The translations under genes and the position numbers were made by a program. A stretch of DNA of 64,000 bases, taken from positions 1 through 64,000 of the forward strand of contig JAFQXE010000030.1 in assembly GCA_017407125.1 (NCBI GenBank), in the 5' to 3' direction. Of this stretch, positions 16,888 through 25,437 are shown piece by piece (position 1 is the stretch's first letter; every line of letters starts with the position of its first letter). The DNA is from Thermoguttaceae bacterium (GTDB taxonomy: Bacteria; Planctomycetota; Planctomycetia; Pirellulales; Thermoguttaceae). The notes under the pieces are model-generated. The model was not told the DNA's origin and searched no databases. It was given only the letters and a program-made list of their open reading frames with translations.

Positions 16888-18351
16888 CTATTTCAAAACT
16901 TCTTCCAGTTGAGGACGAATTTCCGGAGCGGTAATCTGCTCTGCCGCTTTAATCGCGCCGGCAAACGAAACCCCAGACACATTTTCCGTTTTACGATGCA
17001 ATTCCATTTCATTGCATTTCGCGATAAATCGAGTCCAGGCGTCTGGACTGCTGACGTTATCCAGCAAGAGCTGTCGTTCCTTATTGTACGTAGTTACCAG
17101 TCGTTTTGCCATCGTAGAGCGAGGCGAAATGATAAAGTCTTCCGCTCGATACATCAATTCATGCTTTTCCGGATTGTTCATCTGACTGGCGTCTTCAAAA
17201 TACTTGTATCCGACTATTTGCTGAGTTTTATCGTCTCGAACCTTTATAAATGCGCCGGTCAATTCCGTGCCGTCTTTGAGCTTGGCGTAAAATGTCATCG
17301 GGGGTTCGTTAAGAGTCTTCTCGGAAATGCCGGATTTGATTAAACGAATCACCTCGCTTTTTAACGCCGCGCGAACAGCCGGATCGTCGTTGGTTTCCAG
17401 AATTTTTGCCGCCGCCTGCACTCTGCCGGCAAACGATTTCGGAGCGTCGTAGTACGCCTGAATCTGCGATCTGACCGACGAACTGATTTCAACGGAATCG
17501 GAGCCGCGTTCTGAATTGCCGCCCAATTCTTCATACTGTTCCTGCCATTGACGATATTTACGCTTTTGCGAATCGCTCAGCTCGTCTGAATTTTTAACGC
17601 GTTCCAGCAAAGACCCCAGCTTTTCTCGTTGACTTGCCGCCGAATCCGATTTGAGAATCCTCTCAATGTCGTCTTCTGACGTATAAAACGCGCAGCGGTT
17701 AATCATCATGGAAATATTCGCCTTGACCGCAGTTGAGGTGTAATTGTCGTAATCGTCTTGAAGCTGTTTGCAGAATCGGGCGCAGACAAGCCATTTTCCC
17801 TGATCGAAGGCGTTTCGCGCGTCCGTTAAAATCTGAGTCGCTTCATTCTCTTTTTGCAATCGTTCGATTTTGACTTCGATATCTCTCTGCAAGGCGGAAA
17901 TCTGACGATAGACGCTGCCCTCCGTTTCGGATCCGCTTTTAAGGGTAGCCAAAAAACTGCGAATGGCGCTTTGCAATTTGAACAGTTCGTTTATATCCTT
18001 GCTTTCCAGCTGACGCTGCGATTCCAAAAAACGCTGCGTGTTGAAAAACACGTCTCCCCACTGTCGGGAATAATCCGGCATTTCTCCCCAGGCGGTGTTT
18101 TCCGCCGACATGCCGCGCATAATTGGGGGAACAGGACTGTTGAGCAGACTCTCTTTTGCCAAAACATCTGATGCGTTGTCAAGAGACCTCAGTTCTATTG
18201 ACGTTCTTTCGACAACTTCAACGGTTTTCTCAAAGTAGTCGGACTTGACGTCAGGTTTCCATGGGCGTACAAGCGTCATGTCCAACAGCGCGAAAGCGGT
18301 CAGCAACGCCAGAGGGATCGCTCCCAGGACGATAAAAAACAAACTTTTCAT
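16888..18351 (-). CDS. Membrane-anchored coiled-coil protein of unknown function
   Basis: 487 residues. A single N-terminal hydrophobic helix (about residues 3-26) anchors it; the rest is helical, with heptad-like stretches near residues 100-200 and 225-290. A small conserved-looking module near 350-440 (MTFYAKLKDGTELTGAFIKVRDD) may be a beta-rich domain. No known family was recognised. It lies between the GAP1-like gene (59-bp gap) and the vWA gene (52-bp gap), so it is probably a structural or membrane partner in this set. Confidence 0.6.
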   Translation of the reverse strand: MKSLFFIVLGAIPLALLTAFALLDMTLVRPWKPDVKSDYFEKTVEVVERTSIELRSLDNASDVLAKESLLNSPVPPIMRGMSAENTAWGEMPDYSRQWGDVFFNTQRFLESQRQLESKDINELFKLQSAIRSFLATLKSGSETEGSVYRQISALQRDIEVKIERLQKENEATQILTDARNAFDQGKWLVCARFCKQLQDDYDNYTSTAVKANISMMINRCAFYTSEDDIERILKSDSAASQREKLGSLLERVKNSDELSDSQKRKYRQWQEQYEELGGNSERGSDSVEISSSVRSQIQAYYDAPKSFAGRVQAAAKILETNDDPAVRAALKSEVIRLIKSGISEKTLNEPPMTFYAKLKDGTELTGAFIKVRDDKTQQIVGYKYFEDASQMNNPEKHELMYRAEDFIISPRSTMAKRLVTTYNKERQLLLDNVSSPDAWTRFIAKCNEMELHRKTENVSGVSFAGAIKAAEQITAPEIRPQLEEVLK

Positions 18352-18410
18352 GATTTAAAATCTGTACTAATTATTTTAACTCAAATTATTAACGCAATAA
18401 ATTATATCGT

Positions 18411-21400
18411 TTACTGAGCCAGCGCCATTTCCATGTCGCCAGGCGTCAGTTCGTAATATAACGTATACTGTTTTTTCGATTCAATATTTTTAATGGTTTC
18501 CCAATTGGTTTCAAAAACCTTTTCCGGATTCTCTTTGTTGGTAAACCGGAATTTAACCATACATGTAACAGTTTGAGGAATAATATCGAAATCGCATATC
18601 GCTTGCGGACCAGACGGAGCCATAACAAACTTTGATGGCGTTTTCACGCCAAGTACGGATATTTGAACCACCTGGCACTCAATCGAGTAATTCTTCTGGA
18701 ACGTGCCTCTGAATTTATTGTACGCTTGCGTGTTTTTTGTAGCGCCGGCGTTTCTACAGATTACAGAAAGCGTACCAATCACGCCAGACCGGGTAATGGA
18801 AAGCGGCTTGCTCGTCGGTTGAGTCCAGGTTCCTGCCAAGGGGCTTTCCTGACTGTCGTCATCGCTAAACATCAAAGCAGACGTGTTCATCTTAGGCGCG
18901 TCTGAAGCAGGAGCCGCTGGAACGGGAGCAGAGCCAGCGCCCGGCTGCTTGGCTGATTCAGGCTCTTTCTGACCGGAAGACGAACTTCGCCGCGGTTTGA
19001 TTCTAACCGTCTGCGGCTTCTCTTTTTCCGTCGGTTCAGCAAACGGATCAAGCAGAACTTCGTCTTCTGAATCGTCATCGGCAGACGGTTGAATCGGTTC
19101 CGCCGCTGGGGCGTCATTATTTACTTCTGGAACAAGCGGCTCGTCAGCCGGATTGTTCAACTCGGAATCGGCGTTTGCATCCGCCGCATTGTTAGCGTCA
19201 ACAGGCTTATTCGGTTTTGTTGCGGCAAACGGATCAAGATCGTTGTTGTCTGAACCCGCCGGTTGAGCGTCAGCTGAATCTCCCGCATCAGGTTGAGACG
19301 TCAGTTCTCCCGTTGGCAAACTGAGCATTCCCTCAAAGCCTCCTGTTCTATAAAGAACAAAAGCGCTCTGTTTGAGATATTTCAATACTTCCGACAGATT
19401 CTTTTGCGCCTGAGCGTCCACTCGTTCCTGTTCGACGGCTTCCAGATTGGTCAATCGTTCAATTTCCTTTTCCAGCAAACCGTAAACTTCGTTTGCTTTT
19501 GTAACAATCAGCTCGCGCTGACGTTCGTACGCTTCAACTGCCAGACGATGATCCTCAACGGCGCTTTGATACTCTTCGTCCGTTTTGAAATCCTTTTTAT
19601 TGGGAGCTTCCGGAGCGGTCTCGGCAATTGGAATTCCCACCATAACGCCCATCCGGTATACGCGTTTTTTCTTTGCGTTTTCCGGAACGTCAGGTCGATT
19701 ATACTCTCGAAGTTCATAGCCCAAATCTTTATACTCAATCTGACGCTGTTCCAAATCGGACGCCGCTTTTTTCTTGTCGTTTTTATCGAAATGAACTTTC
19801 TTTCCCTTGACCGACAAAACCATTTTAACGGTTGTCGGCTCTGCTTTAAGGCTGACGTAACATTCGTCCAGCCCCAACGCTTTTTCCAAATCGGTTAAGC
19901 GATACTGCGTAACCGGATTTTGCGGATCAAAAACGTCTCCAGCTCCCCAGCGAACGACTTTATCCTGAAAGACAAAAAAGCCGGGGCCCAGTTTCAAATT
20001 GGGCATATTAACAGAGTCAATCAGCCCCGCCTGAACCAGATCCAACTCGCCGTTTTCGTCTAACGGACTGGCAATTCCCTCCGTTGGCAAATTAAACGCT
20101 TTTCCCTGAACCCGTTTCATTGGCTCTCGAAGAGAATCTTTAATGGACGCTATTTCCAAATCCGTTTTAGAGGGAATGGCTGACAGCTTCGACATAATGC
20201 CGGGATTCTTTTTTACTGCGGCATAAAGCGAATCCGCCATCGAGTCGACTTCATCCTGTTCAGGATTGGTTTCGTATTTATCGCCGTATTCAGGAGCGTC
20301 GTCCCAAATAATCGGAGCAATCGTTTTGGGCGATTGGGCAGTTTCCGCATCGTCCGATTCTGAAACGTCTGAAGAATCGTCTTCCTTTACGCTGTTCGTT
20401 TTAACGTCATTCTTTAACGCTTGCGATTCTTTTTGACGTTCCGTTTCTGCGGATTTTTTCACATTGGAATCGGCAGACGGGGCGTCAAGTTGAGTCAAAT
20501 TTGTTTTGTTAATAAACAGACCGTCATCCTGTTTTGGGAACAGCAAATCCAGATTGATTAAAACCAGAAGCGTTACAAGCAGGAACGCTCCCAGCGCGAT
20601 GGTCAAATACATGGTTTGCTTTTTATTAAGCGTGAACTTCTTTTTCGGTTCTGCTGAAGCTGGAGGGGCAGCAATTTCGCTCTGTCCGTCTTTGATGGGA
20701 TGAACAACGGATTCGCGAGAACCGACGATTCGTTCCACAAACGTTCCCAAAGTTTGCTTGGACTTCGCCCATTGACCGTCTTCAAAGAAGCTGACAGTCT
20801 TTTCCCAAAGGCGTTCGTTTCGAGGGGTTGTCGGCGGCAGAAGCTGCTTGAAACCGTCTTGAGCGGGGAATAAAGCTGTTACAATTTGCTGCAGGAACTG
20901 CTTTCGCTTTTCCGGCGCGCGCTCCTGAGATTCTTTATCCGGCGCGGCGACAGAAAAATCTGTAACCAGCTTTTTCATCAAATCGTCGAGAGCTTCAACA
21001 TTGCCCGTTCCGTCCCCCTGCTGTTCCAAAATGGACTGCGCCGTCGCCTTGAACGACGTCCAGCTGTTCGCCCGCTTCGCTTTGTCTTCAGACATCAAAT
21101 GCGACCCGGCGGAAAGCGTCTGGATATAGTCGTTGAATTCCGGCAAGAAGGCTTCAAACTGCGTTGACAACTCGTCCAGCTTTTTGCCCATCGCAGACGA
21201 CTGGGCAGGATATTCCGCATAATACCGTTCTGACCCGAACTTGAACAAATCGATCAAGTCACGCGATGTCAGCTTTTCAACCCGATTGTTCAAAAAGGCG
21301 ACGTCGCCGCCGTGATAGGCAACGCTTTGAGTCAATGCGGCAATAAACGGCAAACGATACTGCTGAACGTAACGATTCCACAACGCTCCCAGCCGCGGCG

Positions 21401-22973
21401 GATCCAGCTTTACCAGCAGCTTGGACAGCAGCGCCGTTTGCGTTCCTTCAAAAATCGTCTTTTCCGAATCCGGAGGCAAAACGCCGTCCGCGCTGATGTG
21501 ACGCAGCAGCATTGTCATTTTGGCAGACTCGGACGCGTTACCCAGCGACAGCCAGGGACCGACCTGTTCCAGCGGAAGCGTTTTGAGCAAATGCAACACA
21601 ACCAGATTGGATTTCGGGTCTGTCGACTGCGTTCCCAGCAGTTCCAGAATCATCAAATGCGCCTGCGTTCCAACAATCGGCTTGAGCTTCTCTGCAACGT
21701 TGGTTTCGTCAATGTCGATTTGAGAAAGCCCCTGAATGAGCTGTTTTTGGAGCAGGTCCGCCGCTAAATGACTTTGACGCCAAATCGGAACGACGTCCGG
21801 GCTGAACGAGCGGTTGAGATAAACGACGTCTGTTGGGTTCCCCTGAGCAATAAGCCTCAGCGTCAAACCGATCTGATGAGTCAGCACGAATTCCGTTGCA
21901 ATTACAGCGTCCGGATTTCCGCCCGGCTTTAGCCCCATCGCGGCGGAAAGCTGCTGAAGCGCGCTGGCGCCCGCCCAGGAACTGGTCTTGAGACGATTGA
22001 TAATCGTTTTGGTATACGAACATTCGCCCTTTTCCGATAACGGATACTGAACCGTTTCCCCCGGCAAGGCGGGCAGAAACACCGCCGCCGGTTTGACGCC
22101 CGGAGGGCTTTGACGTCCTGTAAACACGTTAAAGACGAAATGCCCAGCGTACATTTCAGAGGACAAATCGTTTTTCATCGGGTTGACAAACGTCGTCGCG
22201 CACAACCGACCAGGAAACTCCATCGGCGCGCTTTCGTACGTAGAAAACGCCGCGTGAGTTCCCCATCCGCCCGGCGCAAGCCGTAAGATTCCGTAATAAA
22301 ACAGAGCCGCCATATCGGAATCGGCAACCAGAATAATCTTTTTTGACGCGTCTTTCCAAACCGACATAGCGCCGGCAAAGAACTGCTCAAACTGTTCCGG
22401 CCGAACGACAATTTCCTCGCCATTGACTGCTGTTTTCCATTCGGTCTTTCCACTGATCCAGTTTTCAAAAACGGAATCGGAAATCGGGCTGCCGTCAGTT
22501 AAAGGCGTAACAGAACCCATGTCCAGCGTCGGCAGAGCGTCGGGAACGTCCGTCCCGTCAATCCCTCGCCAGAAGTTGGATTTGTACATCTGCAAAACCG
22601 TTCGGGTCATCCAGGGCTTTTCCCCGTCGCCGTACAATACATGAGCAAAATACGAACCCGGACGCCCAGCCGTGTCTTCTTTCCGGTACGCAACGCAACC
22701 AATTACCGGCTTGCCGTCAACAGACGGAAGATAGAAAAATCGCCGCGGCGCTTTCACTGCATCGATATCGGACGCTGCGCCGTCTGACGGCAGATGGTAA
22801 TACATCTGCGATTCAATCGCCGTAAAGATTTTACGAGCGGTTTCCTGGTCTGCTGACGCGCTTCGAACGGAATAACCCAACGGAACAGACGTGCGTTCCG
22901 ACGCTTTGTCTTCCGCGGAACTGAAATACGACGACCCGTATGTGCAATGCGTTATGTAAAGTTGATGTATCAT
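18411..22973 (-). CDS. Large GAP1-like (GTPase-associated protein) membrane protein
   Basis: 1,520 residues from ATG 22973, which lies 1 nt after the kinase stop codon; a frame that reads further upstream is rejected for that reason. The N-terminus MIHQLYITHCTYGSSYF, with GSYFAHVLYG further on, resembles GAP1-N domains of proteins that accompany bacterial conflict-system GTPases. The following helical region (to about 700) fits GAP1-M/C. A single membrane helix lies near residues 785-808 (TIALGAFLLVTLLVLINL). The C-terminal 700 residues are low in complexity, acidic and proline-rich, with helical blocks. It likely links the kinase and the GTPase at the membrane. The GAP1 assignment is from memory of the motif and needs a profile search. 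Confidence 0.6.
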   Translation of the reverse strand: MIHQLYITHCTYGSSYFSSAEDKASERTSVPLGYSVRSASADQETARKIFTAIESQMYYHLPSDGAASDIDAVKAPRRFFYLPSVDGKPVIGCVAYRKEDTAGRPGSYFAHVLYGDGEKPWMTRTVLQMYKSNFWRGIDGTDVPDALPTLDMGSVTPLTDGSPISDSVFENWISGKTEWKTAVNGEEIVVRPEQFEQFFAGAMSVWKDASKKIILVADSDMAALFYYGILRLAPGGWGTHAAFSTYESAPMEFPGRLCATTFVNPMKNDLSSEMYAGHFVFNVFTGRQSPPGVKPAAVFLPALPGETVQYPLSEKGECSYTKTIINRLKTSSWAGASALQQLSAAMGLKPGGNPDAVIATEFVLTHQIGLTLRLIAQGNPTDVVYLNRSFSPDVVPIWRQSHLAADLLQKQLIQGLSQIDIDETNVAEKLKPIVGTQAHLMILELLGTQSTDPKSNLVVLHLLKTLPLEQVGPWLSLGNASESAKMTMLLRHISADGVLPPDSEKTIFEGTQTALLSKLLVKLDPPRLGALWNRYVQQYRLPFIAALTQSVAYHGGDVAFLNNRVEKLTSRDLIDLFKFGSERYYAEYPAQSSAMGKKLDELSTQFEAFLPEFNDYIQTLSAGSHLMSEDKAKRANSWTSFKATAQSILEQQGDGTGNVEALDDLMKKLVTDFSVAAPDKESQERAPEKRKQFLQQIVTALFPAQDGFKQLLPPTTPRNERLWEKTVSFFEDGQWAKSKQTLGTFVERIVGSRESVVHPIKDGQSEIAAPPASAEPKKKFTLNKKQTMYLTIALGAFLLVTLLVLINLDLLFPKQDDGLFINKTNLTQLDAPSADSNVKKSAETERQKESQALKNDVKTNSVKEDDSSDVSESDDAETAQSPKTIAPIIWDDAPEYGDKYETNPEQDEVDSMADSLYAAVKKNPGIMSKLSAIPSKTDLEIASIKDSLREPMKRVQGKAFNLPTEGIASPLDENGELDLVQAGLIDSVNMPNLKLGPGFFVFQDKVVRWGAGDVFDPQNPVTQYRLTDLEKALGLDECYVSLKAEPTTVKMVLSVKGKKVHFDKNDKKKAASDLEQRQIEYKDLGYELREYNRPDVPENAKKKRVYRMGVMVGIPIAETAPEAPNKKDFKTDEEYQSAVEDHRLAVEAYERQRELIVTKANEVYGLLEKEIERLTNLEAVEQERVDAQAQKNLSEVLKYLKQSAFVLYRTGGFEGMLSLPTGELTSQPDAGDSADAQPAGSDNNDLDPFAATKPNKPVDANNAADANADSELNNPADEPLVPEVNNDAPAAEPIQPSADDDSEDEVLLDPFAEPTEKEKPQTVRIKPRRSSSSGQKEPESAKQPGAGSAPVPAAPASDAPKMNTSALMFSDDDSQESPLAGTWTQPTSKPLSITRSGVIGTLSVICRNAGATKNTQAYNKFRGTFQKNYSIECQVVQISVLGVKTPSKFVMAPSGPQAICDFDIIPQTVTCMVKFRFTNKENPEKVFETNWETIKNIESKKQYTLYYELTPGDMEMALAQ

Positions 22974-22974
22974 A

Positions 22975-25326
22975 TTACCAAATCCAGCCCTTGCTTCGTT
23001 TTTCCAACTGTCCCAGCGAGAACGGCTGAGTATAAATCTTTGTAAATCCCAAATCGATTTCCGCCCAAACGGAAAGGAAGCACTCGCTGGCTTCAATCGA
23101 CTGCGTATACAGCCAGCTTCCGCCGGCGGCGTCCCACTGCTCGCGAGTAATTTCGATTTTACCAACAAAAGCGACGTCGGCGTCGTCAGGACGGTCTGCC
23201 TCGCTGAGCGGTCGCTTTGTTACACCCAAAACGCAAACGTCAGAAAATCTCGGGTGAGGCCACGTCCAGCGAAGACGGTACTCGCCCTTGGACTTGTCCG
23301 ACAGAATTATGCCGGCGCGTCCCATGGCGGCTTTCAATCCGACGGTTTCCAAGTCGACCAAATGATCGTTCGCCCAGCGAAGAACCTTTTTGAAATACGG
23401 TTCGTACCGTTCCGAGTAATCGCGGAAAATACGAGCGTCAAAGACCTGAACAAACGGCGCGGGATCGTTGTTTTTCAACGCGTCTTCCAGCGGCTGAGCC
23501 TTTTCGACAAGGTCTTTGGACTTGTTGACGTACATCGTCCACTGCTTCGGCAGCGGATAATTTTTCATCAGCGGATCGTTGATCAGACTGACGACTTCAT
23601 CTCGAGCGTCGCGCCCGATGGCGTCCTGCAATTTTTGGAAAATGCTCCGTCGAGCGACCGCGTCGTTGTATCGCTGTTCCCATTGTTCCACCTGTTTACA
23701 GCCGCTTAAAACCCGACCGTTCCACGCCTCCAAAATAGCGGCGTCGAGTTCGTTCAACGGCAAATTCTCCTGAATGGCAAGAATCTTTTTGACGTACTTG
23801 TAACGCGATTCCGCCAACTCAACTCGAGGCCGGAATTCCGGCGGGATAATCGTCTCGCACTGAACCTTTTTAACCATCTTGTACGCCTTGTGAATGGCGA
23901 CTTCGTCGTCCGGCGATTTTCGAACAACGCTGATAAGATGATCAAGATTCAGCACTCGGACTTTCGCCGCCTCAACTCGCGGACGAAGCGAATAAATGTA
24001 CTCTTTGGGAAGCTGGGCGGCAATCTGAACAATTGTTCTTTCCCCGGAATAGCACATCGTATCTCGAGAAGAGGAATTGTTGACCGACTGCGCCAGTCTT
24101 TCCAACAGCTGAACCCGTTTTTTGGCGTCGAAATACCATTTCATATCCGCCGGCGGCAGAGGCGGAACGCCCGGCTGCGCCTTGGTCATAATAGCGTCGC
24201 CGGTCTGAACAACGCGGCGGTCAATCGTTTCGTTTACAACGCGAGGAATCGTCGTCCAGCCTTCCCTCGCCTTTTTCACGCACACTTCTTCGTACGCCTT
24301 TTGAATGGCGGGCTTGAGATAATCTGGCGCGTCGAGAAAACGACCGCGCTGATTTAACGCTTCAACAGCCTTGGAGTAGTCGCCCGCCTTGAGCAGAGCT
24401 TCGATTTCCTTGTACGGATTGACCAAATCCCACAACGACGGAACCGCTTCCAGAGGACCGGTCGCGTATTGATAAAAAAGTTCAGACGTCAACTTCTGAA
24501 CAGTTTCGTTTGGAAATTTGAGCAGCGTTTGAACGGTCGCGCTTTGCTGCGGATTCTGGAAGTCCTCAACCCGGAACAGAATCTTGTCGTTGCCAGTTTG
24601 TAACACCGCTCTGTCCCACAAAGACGGATCCAAAGACAACGCCTTAAGCCCCAGATAAATGACGATGGTTGAGTACCTGTCCAGCTCCGGAGCCAGAAGC
24701 GTATTCTGTCCTCGTTTTGGGTGCTGATACGGCTGAACCCCGATTTCCAGATTGCGGCGTCCAAACAGACCGGGAACGGACATGCAGTCGTAGTCGACCA
24801 GTTTCAGACGCCCTTCCGGCGTAACGATGATATTGTTGTGCTGTAAATCGCCGTGCGCCACCTGCGCCTCGGTCAGCTCGCGCGTCAACGACAGCCAGCA
24901 GTCCGCCGCAGCTGACAGCGCCGCCCCGTTGCGTTCAGAGCATTTTTTATTCACCCACTTGAACAGCGTGTCCCCTTCAACCCAATCCATTAAAATCATT
25001 GGATACCAGCGGCCGTCCGTGCAGCGAATGCTGTCGTCCAGATACTGGAAGTTGACAAGGCATTTCATCTTTCGACCTTTGAGGTACTCGTACGTGCGGA
25101 AATAGCGTTCCCGCCGTTCCGGAGATTCCGTCGAAAAAACGCGAACCGCCTGCAAAGCTCTATTGGGATAAATCGCCTTATAGACAACCGCAAACGCCCC
25201 TGCCCACGGACGAGGAAGGTTCATTTCGTTTCTTTCGATTTTACATTGCTGCAGTTGCATGTCGCGAAACGCAATCTGCGGTTGCTGAAGCATTATACTG
25301 AATTGTGAAGGCGCTGGCCAGGACAT
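22975..25326 (-). CDS. Protein kinase with large helical C-terminus
   Basis: 783 residues. Residues 38-300 form a protein kinase-like domain: the loop WAGAFAVVYK at 41-50, AVR at 60-62 (Arg in the place of the usual Lys), the catalytic loop HGDLQHNN at 158-165 and DYD at 178-180 in place of DFG. H158, D160 and N165 are as needed for phosphotransfer, but the Lys-to-Arg change means activity should be tested. The rest (300-783) is helical and has a C-terminal beta domain. Together with the PP2C and vWA genes it completes a phosphorylation triad. No clear ribosome site; a heptamer-repeat element lies just upstream. Confidence 0.78.
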   Translation of the reverse strand: MSWPAPSQFSIMLQQPQIAFRDMQLQQCKIERNEMNLPRPWAGAFAVVYKAIYPNRALQAVRVFSTESPERRERYFRTYEYLKGRKMKCLVNFQYLDDSIRCTDGRWYPMILMDWVEGDTLFKWVNKKCSERNGAALSAAADCWLSLTRELTEAQVAHGDLQHNNIIVTPEGRLKLVDYDCMSVPGLFGRRNLEIGVQPYQHPKRGQNTLLAPELDRYSTIVIYLGLKALSLDPSLWDRAVLQTGNDKILFRVEDFQNPQQSATVQTLLKFPNETVQKLTSELFYQYATGPLEAVPSLWDLVNPYKEIEALLKAGDYSKAVEALNQRGRFLDAPDYLKPAIQKAYEEVCVKKAREGWTTIPRVVNETIDRRVVQTGDAIMTKAQPGVPPLPPADMKWYFDAKKRVQLLERLAQSVNNSSSRDTMCYSGERTIVQIAAQLPKEYIYSLRPRVEAAKVRVLNLDHLISVVRKSPDDEVAIHKAYKMVKKVQCETIIPPEFRPRVELAESRYKYVKKILAIQENLPLNELDAAILEAWNGRVLSGCKQVEQWEQRYNDAVARRSIFQKLQDAIGRDARDEVVSLINDPLMKNYPLPKQWTMYVNKSKDLVEKAQPLEDALKNNDPAPFVQVFDARIFRDYSERYEPYFKKVLRWANDHLVDLETVGLKAAMGRAGIILSDKSKGEYRLRWTWPHPRFSDVCVLGVTKRPLSEADRPDDADVAFVGKIEITREQWDAAGGSWLYTQSIEASECFLSVWAEIDLGFTKIYTQPFSLGQLEKRSKGWIW

Positions 25327-25334
25327 GATTATTA

Positions 25335-25437
25335 AGTTAGGAGTTAGGGTTTATTAAAAAATGTGTTACTAAAAGTTAGAAGCGAGAATGGAGTTGGTGA
25401 GGCGCTTGCGAAACTCCTCACTCCTCATTCCTAACTA
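25335..25437. repeat. Heptanucleotide-repeat hairpin element
   Basis: TTAGGAGTTAGGG-type 7-mers on the left, ACTCCTCACTCCTCATTCC on the right, with a central GAGGCGCTTGCG. It shares the GCTTGCG centre with the elements at 6642 and 55300. It fills the gap between the GTPase and kinase genes. Confidence 0.75.

Noticed and set aside
22974..23168. 65-residue N-terminal extension of the GAP1-like protein
   Set aside because: It lies inside the kinase gene; ATG 22973 is 1 nt after the kinase stop and begins the recognisable domain.
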